A DNA stretch of 64,000 nt from Mesobacillus sp. S13 (GTDB taxonomy: Bacteria; Bacillota; Bacilli; Bacillales; Cytobacillaceae). Positions 48,537-58,066 of the stretch are shown here, in pieces. The translations under genes and the position numbers were made by a program. How positions within the stretch are numbered: the first letter of the stretch is position 1; every line of letters starts with the position of its first letter. The notes below the pieces were generated by a model. It was not told the DNA's origin, ran no database searches, and was given only the letters and a program-made list of their open reading frames with translations. The stretch lies in NCBI RefSeq assembly GCF_020422885.1, contig NZ_CP084622.1, positions 166,001 to 230,000 on the forward strand. The letters are read 5' to 3'.

Positions 48537-48650
48537 TTATATAGCGAGATTTTAATTAATATAGCGGGTTTTTAATTAATATAGCGAAAATCCGATTAAT
48601 ATAGCGAAAATCTAAATTATATAGCGGGAATCTGATTTATATAGCGAATT
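48537..48650 (+). repeat. Tandem array F, exact 20-bp period, 6 copies
   Basis: ATAGCG begins at 48541, 48561, 48581, 48601, 48621 and 48641; all intervals are exactly 20 bp. The unit is close to TTATATAGCGAAAATCTGAT. It lies 60 bp after the usp terminator and about 500 bp before ddl. It shares the GCGAAAATC core with array A when both are read in the direction of the neighbouring genes. Confidence 0.93.
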
Positions 48651-49148
48651 GGAAATTACCCTCGATTTTTTCCAGCTAAAAGAAAATACCTCCAAGATGT
48701 CTTAACTACCTAAACGCACAATTGTATTTGTTGGGTGTCTATAAATGGTTTATAAAGAGATTTATTCACAGATTTATTAGTCAATTCATATGGTAAATCA
48801 GGCGCTGAAATTAGGTTATTTGCCTATAAGTGATTATTTGAATGGTAACTATTTCTCTGAATGCAAACTTTTAACTCCCTGGCAGGTTTCACACTGAAAA
48901 AACAGGAAATAGTATAGCTTGAGGGCTTTTTCGTGTGGATAGTTGCTTTTTTGAACAAGAACAGTTATTCACTTTCAAGTAGGAAATACGGTGATATTCA
49001 TGAAATCCCAAAAGCAGGTAGAAAGCAACGAAGTTCACGAAAAAAGAGCTTTATTAAAAATTGATAACAATTCCGTAATTTAAAAATAAAGTGGTAAAAT
49101 AGGAAGCGGAAAGTGGAGCCAGATTGAATTTATTGGAGGTCTATTTTT
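48651..49148. other. Long intergenic region upstream of ddl
   Basis: About 500 bp, AT-rich. It must contain the ddl promoter, which I could not fix. A 27-codon ORF at about 49000-49083 exists but lacks support. Confidence 0.45.
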
Positions 49149-50231
49149 ATGAAGACAAGAATCGGGCTGCTGTACGGCGGCAAATCGGCTGAACATAAAG
49201 TATCGATGCAAACAGCATTGGCTGTGACGAAAGCATTGGATTTTGAAAAATTCGAGATTTATCCTATATACATAACGGAGGAAGGAGAGTGGGTCAAGGG
49301 TCCGCAGCTTGGCGCTCCTGCAGAGAATGTCAAGGCGCTTGAGTTTAACGACCAATCAAATCTGCCGACTCCTTCCTTCACACCGGCTTTATTCCAGGCA
49401 GGCGGAGAAGAATCCAACCAGACTCTAGATGTCATCTTCCCATTGCTTCACGGACCGAACGGTGAAGATGGTACGGTTCAAGGCTTGCTGGAATTATTGA
49501 ACCTGCCTTATGTCGGAAATGGCGTACTTGCCTCAGCTGCGGGCATGGATAAAATCGTCATGAAAAATGTATTCGCACAGGCGGGACTTCCTCAGGTGGA
49601 CTATGTGGCCGCTCTTAGAAGCGAATGGGAAAGAGACAGCGAAAAGGTATACGGCCTTGTTGAAGAAAGACTTGGCTATCCTTGCTTTGTAAAGCCTGCT
49701 AATCTTGGATCCAGCGTGGGGATCAGCAAAGCATCCAATAAGCAGGAGCTTGAGGGAGCCTTCAAAGAGGCCTTCCAATTCGACCGTAAAATCATTATCG
49801 AGCAGGGTGTTGTCGCCCGTGAAATCGAAATTGGCGTACTTGGAAACGATGAACCAGAATGCTCCGTCGTTGGTGAAATCGTCCCTAAAAAAGATTTCTA
49901 TGATTACAAAGCGAAATATGAAGATGGCGATACAGCGATGATCATCCCAGCTGAAATCACAGAACAGCAATATGCTGATCTAAAAGAAATGGCGATCACT
50001 GCGTTCAAAGCGCTCGATTGCTCAGGTCTCGTCCGGGCTGACTTTTTCCTGACCAAGGATGGCCAGCTGCTGATCAACGAGGTTAACACAATGCCGGGCT
50101 TCACACCATTCAGTATGTTCCCGCTCTTGTGGAAGCATACAGGTGTCGAATATCCGCAGCTGATCGAAAAGCTGGTGAACCTTGGAATCGAACGCCACGC
50201 TGAAAAGCAGAAGATCAAATATACATTTTAA
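49149..50231 (+). CDS. ddl: D-alanine--D-alanine ligase
   Basis: A 360-aa ATP-grasp enzyme. N-terminal [17 protein letters not shown], the [12 protein letters not shown] block, the omega loop (IPAEITEQQ) and [10 protein letters not shown] identify it. The F/Y selector position reads [11 protein letters not shown], giving Tyr as in ordinary D-Ala-D-Ala (not D-Lac) ligases. TGGAGG lies 10 nt before the ATG. murF follows after a dispersed repeat element, as ddl-murF in Bacillus. Confidence 0.95.
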   Translation: MKTRIGLLYGGKSAEHKVSMQTALAVTKALDFEKFEIYPIYITEEGEWVKGPQLGAPAENVKALEFNDQSNLPTPSFTPALFQAGGEESNQTLDVIFPLLHGPNGEDGTVQGLLELLNLPYVGNGVLASAAGMDKIVMKNVFAQAGLPQVDYVAALRSEWERDSEKVYGLVEERLGYPCFVKPANLGSSVGISKASNKQELEGAFKEAFQFDRKIIIEQGVVAREIEIGVLGNDEPECSVVGEIVPKKDFYDYKAKYEDGDTAMIIPAEITEQQYADLKEMAITAFKALDCSGLVRADFFLTKDGQLLINEVNTMPGFTPFSMFPLLWKHTGVEYPQLIEKLVNLGIERHAEKQKIKYTF

Positions 50232-50251
50232 CGCATAAATCAACCAGTGAG

Positions 50252-50274
50252 ACACGGCCGCGGCCGTGTTCTCT
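50252..50274 (+). terminator. GC-rich palindrome after ddl
   Basis: ACACGGCCGCGGCCGTGT is a perfect 18-bp palindrome followed by TCTCTTTC. It may act as a terminator despite the weak T-tract. Confidence 0.5.
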
Positions 50275-50308
50275 TTCACTTGGAAGTATAATTTTTTTAC
50301 TTAGATTA

Positions 50309-50550
50309 GTGTCTAGCTCAGCGCCTAGCCCCTCGAGACGTTTGTCTAGTTTCGCCTCCTAGAAACTCCGAAACTTCAACTCCGCCGGCAGAAGCCAAAA
50401 GCGCTTCTTTATCGGAGTCTCCAGTTTCTGCGTTTCTGGGCAGTCGGCTATACTTTTCGATTTCGGTCCGCCCAATGAAGTCAAAGAACGACTTCACTGG
50501 TTGGCCCTCCAACGCTTGTCGGGGCTGACCAAGGCGCTTGCGCTTTTCTC
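50309..50550. repeat. Dispersed hairpin repeat element between ddl and murF
   Basis: The left arm AGCGCCTAGCCCCTCGAGACG pairs imperfectly with the right arm CGCTTGTCGGGGCT-gacca-AGGCGCT; the element begins GTGTCTAGCTCAGCGCC and ends GGCGCTTGCGCTTTTC. I recall such termini from intergenic elements scattered through many Bacillus-group genomes, though I cannot name the family. This copy is long (about 240 bp), with internal inverted parts. It ends 17 bp before the murF ATG, close to the ribosome site. The minus-strand ORF inside it is an artefact. Confidence 0.7.
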
Positions 50551-50566
50551 ATGGGAGGAAATAAAC

Positions 50567-51946
50567 ATGATTCAAAAACCACTATCAGAAATCGCCCAAA
50601 TGGCAGGAGCACTTAATGATGTCAGCCAATTTGCTGATGTAGAGGTGAAGGGTGTTTCGATTGACACTCGTAAAATCGAAGCAGGAAATCTGTTTGTTCC
50701 TTTTAAAGGGGCACGGACAGATGGCCATAACTTTGTGGCAGATGTCATCCGAAATGGCGGAGCTGCGGCAGCCCTCTGGCAAAAAGATGTACCGAATCCG
50801 CCAGAAGATCTGCCAATCATCATCGTTGAAGATACGACAATTGCCTTGCAGGAGTTATCAAGAAGCTACCGCAATTCACTAGACATCAAGGTTGTCGGGA
50901 TTACCGGAAGCAATGGGAAAACGACGACCAAGGACATGACTGCCAATCTGCTTGCCCAGAAATATAAAGTGCAAAAAACAGAAGGGAACTTCAATAACCA
51001 CCTTGGCCTGCCGCTGACGCTTCTTCGTTTGCGTGAAGATACAGAAGTCGCTGTGCTTGAGATGGGCATGAGCAGCAAGGGTGAAATTGAGTTTTTAACT
51101 AAATTGGGCCGACCTGATGCGGTCATCATCACGAATATTGGAGAATCTCACCTGCTTGATCTTGGCTCAAGGGAAGCGATTGCCGATGCGAAACTGGAAA
51201 TCATCGACGGCCTCCAGGAGAATGGGCTGATCATCTTCCATGGAGACGAGCCGCTTCTTCAGGAAAGGCTGAAGGATTATAAAGGGAATGGAGAGCTGAA
51301 AACGTTTGGTGCAAGCCATGACAATGACCTTTATCCGCTCAGCATCGAGCCGTTAGAAAATGGCAATAAGTTCAAGACAAACCTTGTTGATGAAACTTTT
51401 TATCTCCCGGTACTTGGAAACCATAATATCCTTAATTCGCTGGCAGCCATGCTTGCGGCAGAGTTCCTGGGCGTTCCTTTTGAAAAAATGAACGATGGCT
51501 TTGCAGGCTTGAAGCTGACAAATATGAGAATGGAGCTTTCCGAAGGCACTCATGGTGAAAAAATCATCAATGATGCCTACAATGCGAGCCCGACATCCAT
51601 GAACGCGGCAATTGACCTCGTTGCCAATCTGTCTGGCTATAGCCGTAAAATCCTTGTGCTTGGTGACATGCTCGAGCTTGGGCCTCTTGAGGAGGAGTAT
51701 CATTACAAGGTTGGGACATCGCTTGAACCAGGGAAAATCGATTATGTATTCACCTACGGAAAACTAAGCGAATCCATCGCTAAAGGCGCAAAAGAAGTTC
51801 TAGGCGATGACAGGGCATTTGCTTTCCAGGATAAGCAGGAGTTAAGTAATGAAATGAAGAAATATGTAACAGGCGAAACCATTGTCCTCGTAAAAGCATC
51901 ACGCGGCATGGCGCTCGAAGAAGTCGTCCATGCATTGCAGAAGTAA
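50567..51946 (+). CDS. murF: UDP-N-acetylmuramoyl-tripeptide--D-alanyl-D-alanine ligase
   Basis: 459 aa. Mur ligase ATP loop GITGSNGKTTTKD, the middle-domain NNHLGLPLTLLR and EMGMSSKGEI, and the C-terminal NDAYNASPTSM are all characteristic of MurF. It adds the D-Ala-D-Ala made by Ddl. An ORF start at 50501 lies in the repeat element; the ATG at 50567 with GGGAGGAAATAAAC is the real one. Confidence 0.96.
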   Translation: MIQKPLSEIAQMAGALNDVSQFADVEVKGVSIDTRKIEAGNLFVPFKGARTDGHNFVADVIRNGGAAAALWQKDVPNPPEDLPIIIVEDTTIALQELSRSYRNSLDIKVVGITGSNGKTTTKDMTANLLAQKYKVQKTEGNFNNHLGLPLTLLRLREDTEVAVLEMGMSSKGEIEFLTKLGRPDAVIITNIGESHLLDLGSREAIADAKLEIIDGLQENGLIIFHGDEPLLQERLKDYKGNGELKTFGASHDNDLYPLSIEPLENGNKFKTNLVDETFYLPVLGNHNILNSLAAMLAAEFLGVPFEKMNDGFAGLKLTNMRMELSEGTHGEKIINDAYNASPTSMNAAIDLVANLSGYSRKILVLGDMLELGPLEEEYHYKVGTSLEPGKIDYVFTYGKLSESIAKGAKEVLGDDRAFAFQDKQELSNEMKKYVTGETIVLVKASRGMALEEVVHALQK

Positions 51947-51956
51947 TCCGCAACAA

Positions 51957-51990
51957 GAAGATGTCCGTTCTACTGGGCATCTTTTTGTTC
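51957..51990 (+). terminator. Terminator of murF
   Basis: AGATG(T)CC / GG(G)CATCT followed by TTTTGTTCTTTT. Confidence 0.8.
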
Positions 51991-52081
51991 TTTTCCAAAA
52001 GGCATTTTCGAGGAAAATCTGGGTTAAATGATTTAAAATGGGGAAAGATTAAATACGAGAAAAACTAATGGGTGATAGGTT

Positions 52082-52792
52082 ATGATAGGTTGTCTGTTAA
52101 TCCATGGTTTTACGGGGTCTCCGTTTGAAGTGGAGCCACTTGCCCAGTCGTTGAAAGAAAGGACCGATTGGAAAATAGTTGTTCCTACCCTGCCTGGCCA
52201 TGGCAATGAGCTCAATTTGAAGGGAATCAAACATAATGAGTGGATTGCCCATGCTGAAAACGAGCTGAAGGCGTTATTGAAAGAGTGTGGTACCGTCTAT
52301 GTTGTGGGTTTTTCAATGGGTGGCCTGATTGCCAGCTATCTCGCCTCGACTTATCCGGTTGATAAACTCGTCCTGCTCAGTGCGGCTGCTTATTATGTGA
52401 ATCCTAAACAGCTTGCGTTCGACATTAAGGAAATGATGAGGGACACGTTAAAAGGGAATCTTAAAGAAAACGAGTTATTCAGGCGTTATACACGAAAAAT
52501 CAAAGAAACACCCATGACCGCTACCTTGCAGTTTCGCAGGCTTGTAACTAAAATCAAGCCTATTCTCAATGAAGTTAAGGTGCCAACTCTAATCGCGCAA
52601 GGCGAAAGTGATGGCATTGTTCCCCCGAAAAGCGCCCATTACTTATATGAAAATATTGGCGCTGATGATAAGAGGCTGATTTTTTATAAGAACTCCAAAC
52701 ATCTGATCTGTCACTGTGATGAAAAAGAACACCTATTTGATGAGGTTTATGATTTTTTGACCTCACATGCAAAGGAAGGAATCAATAGCTAA
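52082..52792 (+). CDS. Alpha/beta hydrolase, carboxylesterase type
   Basis: 236 aa. Oxyanion-side HGFTGSP near residue 8, nucleophile elbow GFSMG with S78, catalytic Asp in GESDGIVP and His in SKHLICHC. It resembles the Geobacillus Est30 / B. subtilis YvaK carboxylesterase and monoacylglycerol lipase family, which prefer short to medium acyl esters. No signal peptide, so cytoplasmic. Single gene. Confidence 0.87.
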   Translation: MIGCLLIHGFTGSPFEVEPLAQSLKERTDWKIVVPTLPGHGNELNLKGIKHNEWIAHAENELKALLKECGTVYVVGFSMGGLIASYLASTYPVDKLVLLSAAAYYVNPKQLAFDIKEMMRDTLKGNLKENELFRRYTRKIKETPMTATLQFRRLVTKIKPILNEVKVPTLIAQGESDGIVPPKSAHYLYENIGADDKRLIFYKNSKHLICHCDEKEHLFDEVYDFLTSHAKEGINS

Positions 52793-52871
52793 GGCGATTC
52801 CTCAAAAATTGCTTTTCCTTCCTAAAGATGGTATGATGAATATTGAGTGTCTAACTGAGAAAATCCTTTAA

Positions 52872-52910
52872 GCGGACATACTCCCGTGCTGGAGAATGTC
52901 TTTTTTTGCT
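52872..52910 (+). terminator. Terminator downstream of the esterase gene
   Basis: GACAT(A)CTCC / GGAG(A)ATGTC followed by TTTTTTT. It lies 80 bp after the stop codon. Confidence 0.75.
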
Positions 52911-53119
52911 AATATTTCAGGTTCTGTGCTTCAGCGTATTGTACTCGCTGATTCAGCCCTGCTTAAAACACAAGGTGCTAACACCTATTTTGCCGTAAAG
53001 GTACAATAAAATTAACCAGAATCAGAAATGGTTTGGATCCTTACACAGCCACTTAAAATAAACGATGCATCGGGAACCCGATGCGGGATAAATGTGAACA
53101 TAAAGGAGAATGAGCAAAG
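52911..53119 (+). promoter_or_regulatory. Leader region of cshA
   Basis: The gap must contain the cshA promoter, not placed with confidence. A perfect short hairpin GCATCGGGAACCCGATGC (53067-53084) lies 36 bp before the start codon. Confidence 0.4.
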
Positions 53120-54598
53120 TTGACAATGTTCCAAGACATGGGCATTAGCCCCGCAACATTAAAAGCTGTAAAGAATATGGGTTTTGAGGAAGCAACTCCG
53201 ATTCAGGCAGAGACGATTCCAATCAGCCTTCAGAATAAAGACGTAATCGGCCAGGCACAGACAGGTACTGGTAAGACAGCGGCTTTCGGTATCCCTTTGG
53301 TGGAGAAAATCAAAAAAGAAGATCGCAACATCCAGGGAATCATCATTGCGCCAACACGTGAATTGGCTATCCAGGTTTCCGAGGAATTATACAAAATCGG
53401 TGCCGGCAAAAGAGTGGGCGTCCTTGCAATCTATGGCGGCCAGGATATCAACCGCCAGATCCGCGCTTTGAAAAAAGGACCGCACATCATCGTCGGAACG
53501 CCAGGACGACTTCTTGACCATATCAACAGAAAGACAATCCGTCTTGAAAATGTGGAAACAGTCATCCTTGACGAAGCAGATGAAATGCTGAACATGGGCT
53601 TCATCGAAGACATTGAGGCAATCCTTGCACAAATCCCGAACGAACGCCAGACATTATTGTTCTCGGCTACAATGCCAGGACCAATCCGCAAGATTGCTGA
53701 GCGCTTCATGAAGGACCCTGAAGTCGTGAAAGTGAAAGCAAAGGAAATGACTGTTCCTTTGATTGAGCAATACTATGTTGAAGTTCAGGAAAAGAACAAG
53801 TTCGACGTTCTTACTCGTCTACTTGATATCCAGTCTCCTGAATTGGCCATCATCTTCGGACGCACAAAGCGCCGTGTTGATGAGCTCTCAGAAGCATTGA
53901 ACTTGCGCGGTTACACAGCTGAGGGAATCCACGGAGACCTTACACAGGCGAAGCGTATGTCTGTTTTAAGAAAGTTCAAGGAAGGTTCAATCGACGTGCT
54001 TGTTGCGACTGACGTTGCAGCACGTGGACTTGATATTTCTGGAGTAACACACGTATACAACTTCGATATCCCTCAGGATCCTGAAAGCTATGTACACCGT
54101 ATCGGACGTACTGGCCGTGCAGGTAAAGAGGGTATGGCGATCACGTTTGTCACACATAGAGAGACTTCGTACCTCCATGTAGTGGAAAAAACGACAAAAC
54201 GCCGCATGGAAAAAATGACAGCTCCAACTTTGGATCAGGCGCTTGAAGGCCAGCAAAGAGCTGTTATTGAAAAGATTACACAAACTATCGAGTCCAATAA
54301 CCTTCAATACTACCGCCAGGCTGCTGATGAACTGTTAAAAGGCCATGATGCACAAACAGTGGTTGCATCCGTATTGAAGATGCTCACGAAAGAGCCGGAT
54401 ACAACTCCTGTTAAGCTTACTGAGGAAAAGCCTCTTCCAAACAGAAGAGATAAAAAGCCTCAAGGAGACCGCAGACGTTTTGATAACAGAGGAGGCGACG
54501 GCCGCAAGAAGCCTTATAAGCCACGCTCTGGAACAAAACGCTCAGGCGGCGGCGGCAGCAGAGAAGGCGGCAGCTACAAATCAAGATCGTCACGCTAA
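53120..54598 (+). CDS. cshA: DEAD-box ATP-dependent RNA helicase CshA
   Basis: 492 aa. Q motif ([14 protein letters not shown]), motif I QTGTGKT, DEAD, SAT, and HRIGRTGR are all present, followed by the RNA-binding C-terminal tail rich in Arg, Gly and Lys ([13 protein letters not shown]..., SGGGGS). Works with the RNA degradosome and ribosome assembly, important in the cold. The start is TTG, with AAAGGAG 11 nt upstream. Follows murF at this position in Bacillus. Confidence 0.95.
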   Translation: MTMFQDMGISPATLKAVKNMGFEEATPIQAETIPISLQNKDVIGQAQTGTGKTAAFGIPLVEKIKKEDRNIQGIIIAPTRELAIQVSEELYKIGAGKRVGVLAIYGGQDINRQIRALKKGPHIIVGTPGRLLDHINRKTIRLENVETVILDEADEMLNMGFIEDIEAILAQIPNERQTLLFSATMPGPIRKIAERFMKDPEVVKVKAKEMTVPLIEQYYVEVQEKNKFDVLTRLLDIQSPELAIIFGRTKRRVDELSEALNLRGYTAEGIHGDLTQAKRMSVLRKFKEGSIDVLVATDVAARGLDISGVTHVYNFDIPQDPESYVHRIGRTGRAGKEGMAITFVTHRETSYLHVVEKTTKRRMEKMTAPTLDQALEGQQRAVIEKITQTIESNNLQYYRQAADELLKGHDAQTVVASVLKMLTKEPDTTPVKLTEEKPLPNRRDKKPQGDRRRFDNRGGDGRKKPYKPRSGTKRSGGGGSREGGSYKSRSSR

Positions 54599-54603
54599 AA
54601 TTA

Positions 54604-54642
54604 ACACCCAACCCCGGTTTTTAATTGAACCGGGGTTTTTTA
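54604..54642 (+). terminator. Terminator of cshA
   Basis: AACCCCGGTTTTT / (A)ACCGGGGTT followed by TTTTATG. Confidence 0.9.
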
Positions 54643-54691
54643 TGTGCTTTTTCAAGTGAAAGACGATCAACTACATGAAACCAAACTACTT

Positions 54692-54906
54692 AGACCACAA
54701 ATTCAAGATCATTCAACCGCATTCCGCGATAAATTCACCACATTTCAGGATAATTCGACCACATCCAACAATAATTCGACCACATTTCGAAAGATATCAG
54801 CGCTTTTTGCGATATATCGACCACATTTCAGAATATATCAGCACTTTTTTCAATATATCGACCACATTTCGGGATATATCGACCACATTCCATTTATATC
54901 GACCAA
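54692..54906 (+). repeat. Tandem array G, 20-21-bp period (mean 20.8), about 11 copies
   Basis: The motif ATATCGACCACATTTCGGG recurs. The ACC of the core lies at about 54694, 54716, 54737, 54758, 54779, 54800, 54820, 54841, 54861, 54882 and 54902, a mean of 20.8 bp. Two copies have AGCGC or AGCAC instead of CGACCAC. Directly after the cshA terminator and before uvsE. Confidence 0.9.
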
Positions 54907-54985
54907 CCTCATTTGATGCAGTAATTTTACCAGTCTCCATCTACTGAACCTGGGCATACTACCAATAAAAATGGGGGTGGCTGAA

Positions 54986-55951
54986 ATGACGATTGTCAGG
55001 CTTGGTTATGTGGCGATGAGTGAGGAACTGAAGAATGCTTCGCCTTCACAGACGATGACTTTCAAGCAATTCCAGGGAATCAAGGACAGGGATGCAGCCA
55101 TCAATAAGCTGGAGAGAATCGCGATCTCCAATCTAGAGAACTGCCTGCGGCTGTTAAGGCACAGCAAGGCGAATGAGATTCATTTTTTTCGTCTGAGCTC
55201 CAGGCTGATACCGCTTGCCAATCATGAAGAGCTTTCCGATTGGAAATATATGCGCGCAATAAAAGAGCCATTAAAGGATATTGCGGACTTTTTACAAGAA
55301 AACCCGATGCGTGTTGATTTTCACCCAGATCATTTTGTCTTGCTGAATACGCTGAAGACGGATACTCTCAACAATTCAATCAAGACACTGGCGCTGCACC
55401 ATGCGTTGTTGAAGGGGATGGAAATCGACACTGAGCACCGATGTGTCCTCCATGTCGGCGGAGTTTATGAAGACAAGGAAAAAGCGCTGGAGCAATTCAT
55501 CCATAACTGGGGGCTTGTTTCAACAAGGCTGCAGAACATGATCATCCTAGAAAATGATGATACATCCTTCACACTAAACGACACACTTTACCTTTGCGAA
55601 AAGCTAGGGATTCCGCTGGTGTTCGACTATCATCATCATCTCGCTCATCATGAGGATATAAACTGGCAGGAACAATGGGGTCGAATCGTCGGCACATGGG
55701 AACACTCGAAGCTGCCAGTGAAAATGCATATTTCTAGTCCTCGCTCCGAAAAAGAATTCCGGGCACACGCCGAATATGTAGATGCTGATATGTTCATGGA
55801 TTTCCTTAATGGAATAAAAGGGTCTGTCCCGGAAATTCACTGCATGATTGAGGCGAAAAAGAAGGACCTTGCCTTGTTCAAGTTAGCGGAAGAATTAAAA
55901 CAAAAGCCGGGAGTTGAGTCTATGGACGGCAGCAGTTTCCTAATAAAATAA
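54986..55951 (+). CDS. uvsE: UV damage endonuclease
   Basis: 321 aa. N-terminal VRLGYVAMSEELKNASPSQTMTF is the UvsE/UVDE hallmark; the TIM-barrel metal ligands follow (HFFRLSSRL, HPDHF, HVGG, ENDD, DYHHH, HISSPR). It nicks DNA on the 5-prime side of UV photoproducts. GGGGGTG sits 7 nt before the ATG at 54986. Spore-formers use it for UV repair independent of UvrABC. The position is unlike B. subtilis order, so it is probably an insertion relative to that genome. Confidence 0.93.
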   Translation: MTIVRLGYVAMSEELKNASPSQTMTFKQFQGIKDRDAAINKLERIAISNLENCLRLLRHSKANEIHFFRLSSRLIPLANHEELSDWKYMRAIKEPLKDIADFLQENPMRVDFHPDHFVLLNTLKTDTLNNSIKTLALHHALLKGMEIDTEHRCVLHVGGVYEDKEKALEQFIHNWGLVSTRLQNMIILENDDTSFTLNDTLYLCEKLGIPLVFDYHHHLAHHEDINWQEQWGRIVGTWEHSKLPVKMHISSPRSEKEFRAHAEYVDADMFMDFLNGIKGSVPEIHCMIEAKKKDLALFKLAEELKQKPGVESMDGSSFLIK

Positions 55952-56053
55952 ATTCGCGATATTTCATTTTCCTCCCAATATAGTGCCATACTTACGTTTT
56001 GTTGTTGTATACTTAGAAAGGTGCTATTAATTGGAAAAATGGGAGGAATCCTT

Positions 56054-56536
56054 ATGACGATTTCTGAGCCGCAAAAGCGGATTTCCAGGCAGGCATTGAC
56101 CGTGTGGAAAATTGCTGCTGGCCTCCATTCCCTGGTGGTATGGATAGTAGCAGGCGGTCTGATCGCCATGACGATTATATTTGATTTTCCTATCTGGATT
56201 ATTGGTGCAGCCCTTGCTGTGGCTGCTGTATATAGCTATTTATTTATTATATTATTGCCTTCCTTGCGCTGGAAACGCTGGCGCTATGAAGTCAGGGAGC
56301 AAGAAATTGAACTTCAATACGGGGTATTCATCATTAAGAGGACGCTCATACCGATGATCCGTGTCCAGCATGTCGATACCCAGCAAGGACCTTTGCTGCG
56401 GAAATACAGGTTATCGACAGTAACCATTTCGACAGCTGCGACGATCCACGAAATACCTGCGCTTGATATGGAGGAGGCCGAAAACTTAAGGATTTCCATT
56501 TCAAGATTGGCAAGGGTGGCGGATGAAGATGTCTGA
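56054..56536 (+). CDS. ydbS: Membrane protein YdbS (bacterial PH domain)
   Basis: 160 aa, two membrane segments near 20-75 followed by a bPH2 domain (RYEVREQEIELQYGVFIIKRTLIPMIRVQHVDTQQGPLLRKYRLSTVTISTAA). GGGAGG precedes the ATG at 56054. It overlaps ydbT by 8-14 bp. YdbS/YdbT confer resistance to the bacteriocin amylocyclicin-type peptides in B. subtilis and belong to the SigW regulon there. Confidence 0.9.
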   Translation: MTISEPQKRISRQALTVWKIAAGLHSLVVWIVAGGLIAMTIIFDFPIWIIGAALAVAAVYSYLFIILLPSLRWKRWRYEVREQEIELQYGVFIIKRTLIPMIRVQHVDTQQGPLLRKYRLSTVTISTAATIHEIPALDMEEAENLRISISRLARVADEDV

Positions 56537-57977
56537 ACCGAAAAGGCTGCATCCGATTGCCGCTGTCGTCAATGCACTTCGCCAGCTGAAGGAAATGATC
56601 ATCCCATTCTTGATCTTCGTTGTATTTGGAAGCCGGGGAACCGATTGGGATCTCTTTTACTTCTTTGGATCGATTGGTGTCGTCGTGCTGGTATTGGTTT
56701 ATGGAGTTTTGTCGTGGTACCGATTTACATATCGCATCGAGCAAGGCGAATTGCGGATTGAATACGGATTGATCGTCAGGAAAAAGCGCTATATTCCATT
56801 CGACCGGATCCAAAGTCTTGATTTGTCAGAAGGAATCTTGCAGCGGCTGTTCGGGCTTGTGAAGGTGAAGGTGGAGACGGCAGGTTCAGGCGGAATGGGA
56901 CTCCAGGATGGAGAGGCAATCCTTACGGCGATCACGAAGCAGGATGCACAAGAAATCCATGATTATCTCGTTTCCATTAAAAAGTCTGGGCAAATGCTCC
57001 AAGGAGAAGAGGAGCCACAATCATCCGATGATCTTCTTTATAAAATCTCGGTTCCAGAGCTATTAATGCTGGCGACGACATCAGGCGGCGTCGGTGTCGT
57101 CATTTCTGCGGTGCTTGCGTTCGTATTCCAATTTGAAGAGTTCATTCCCTATGAGCAAATTTTTGATGGAGTCGAGAACTTTGTTCAAAACGGCGTTATT
57201 TTTATCAGTGTTGTCGTTTTTATTGGATTCCTGCTGGCATGGATGATCGCACTATTTGGGACGATGCTGAAATACGCTAATTTTACCGTGAGAAAAGTGG
57301 ATAATGACCTAGTTATCACAAGAGGATTACTGGAAAAGCGTCAGTTCACGATCCCGCTCAATCGGATCCAGGCTGTCCGGATCAGCGAGAATCTCGTCAG
57401 GCAGCCATTAGGCTATGCATCGGCATTCCTGGAAAGTGCGGGTGGCTCGGCGCTTGACCAGGAAAGCTCCAAGGTCCTCATCCTGCCGATTGTGAAAAAA
57501 AGAAAAATCCCCGACCTGCTTGAACCGCACTTGACGGAGTACCACTTCCGCGTCAATATATCACCTGCGCCTGTGAGGGCATATAGCAGGTATTTATTGA
57601 AGGGCTGGATATTTACACTGCCGGTCATCATTGCAGCCATCTGGTTTTTAAGGCCATGGGGCTTTGGCGCATTGCTCCTGCTCCCGGCTTCAGCCATTTG
57701 GTCCTACCTGAATTACAAGGATGCAGGCTGGAGTCTCGACCAAGGGATGCTGACCTTCCGATACCGCAATATCGTCAAGAACACAGTATATATGAAGAAA
57801 AATAAAGTCCAGTCATTCAGCATGAAAGAAAGCTTTTTTCAGAGGAAAAAGAATCTCGCTACCGTCGAGGCCATTGTGAAGTCAGGGCATGGCGGAGCTG
57901 GCGGCAAAGTCATTGACCTTGAGAAAAAGCATGTTGATAGGATCTATCATTGGTACTCACATGAAACATCAGAGTGA
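56529..57977 (+). CDS. ydbT: Membrane protein YdbT (three bacterial PH domains)
   Basis: About 482 aa with four to six membrane segments and three bPH2 repeats (YRIEQGELRIEYGLIVRKKRYIPFDRIQSLDL; FTVRKVDNDLVITRGLLEKRQFTIPLNRIQAVRI; and the C-terminal YKDAGWSLDQGMLTFRYRNI). It starts inside ydbS; the second of two ATGs has the better 9-nt ribosome spacing. The pair most likely forms one membrane complex. The CmpX-like repeats elsewhere are unrelated. Confidence 0.9.
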   Translation: MSEPKRLHPIAAVVNALRQLKEMIIPFLIFVVFGSRGTDWDLFYFFGSIGVVVLVLVYGVLSWYRFTYRIEQGELRIEYGLIVRKKRYIPFDRIQSLDLSEGILQRLFGLVKVKVETAGSGGMGLQDGEAILTAITKQDAQEIHDYLVSIKKSGQMLQGEEEPQSSDDLLYKISVPELLMLATTSGGVGVVISAVLAFVFQFEEFIPYEQIFDGVENFVQNGVIFISVVVFIGFLLAWMIALFGTMLKYANFTVRKVDNDLVITRGLLEKRQFTIPLNRIQAVRISENLVRQPLGYASAFLESAGGSALDQESSKVLILPIVKKRKIPDLLEPHLTEYHFRVNISPAPVRAYSRYLLKGWIFTLPVIIAAIWFLRPWGFGALLLLPASAIWSYLNYKDAGWSLDQGMLTFRYRNIVKNTVYMKKNKVQSFSMKESFFQRKKNLATVEAIVKSGHGGAGGKVIDLEKKHVDRIYHWYSHETSE

Positions 57978-58027
57978 GGAAATTAAAAACGGCTTTGTTC
58001 AGCAGAGCTTGATATTTCTTCACTCAT

Positions 58028-58062
58028 ACCAAAAAAAGCGCCCTTGAGGCGCTTTTTAAAAT
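58028..58062. terminator. Bidirectional terminator between ydbT and the rhomboid gene
   Basis: AAAAAAAGCGCC-CTTGA-GGCGCTTTTT, suitable for both convergent genes. Confidence 0.88.
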
Positions 58063-58066
58063 GTGA

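Noticed and set aside
49000..49083. 27-codon ORF before ddl
   Set aside because: Possible leader peptide, but weak ribosome site, very short, and no homology I can recognise.
50318..50512. 64-aa minus-strand ORF
   Set aside because: Lies wholly in the dispersed hairpin element; such elements give recurrent false gene calls.
54644..54947. Two 90-aa plus-strand ORFs
   Set aside because: Array G read in two frames; no ribosome site and no protein-like composition.
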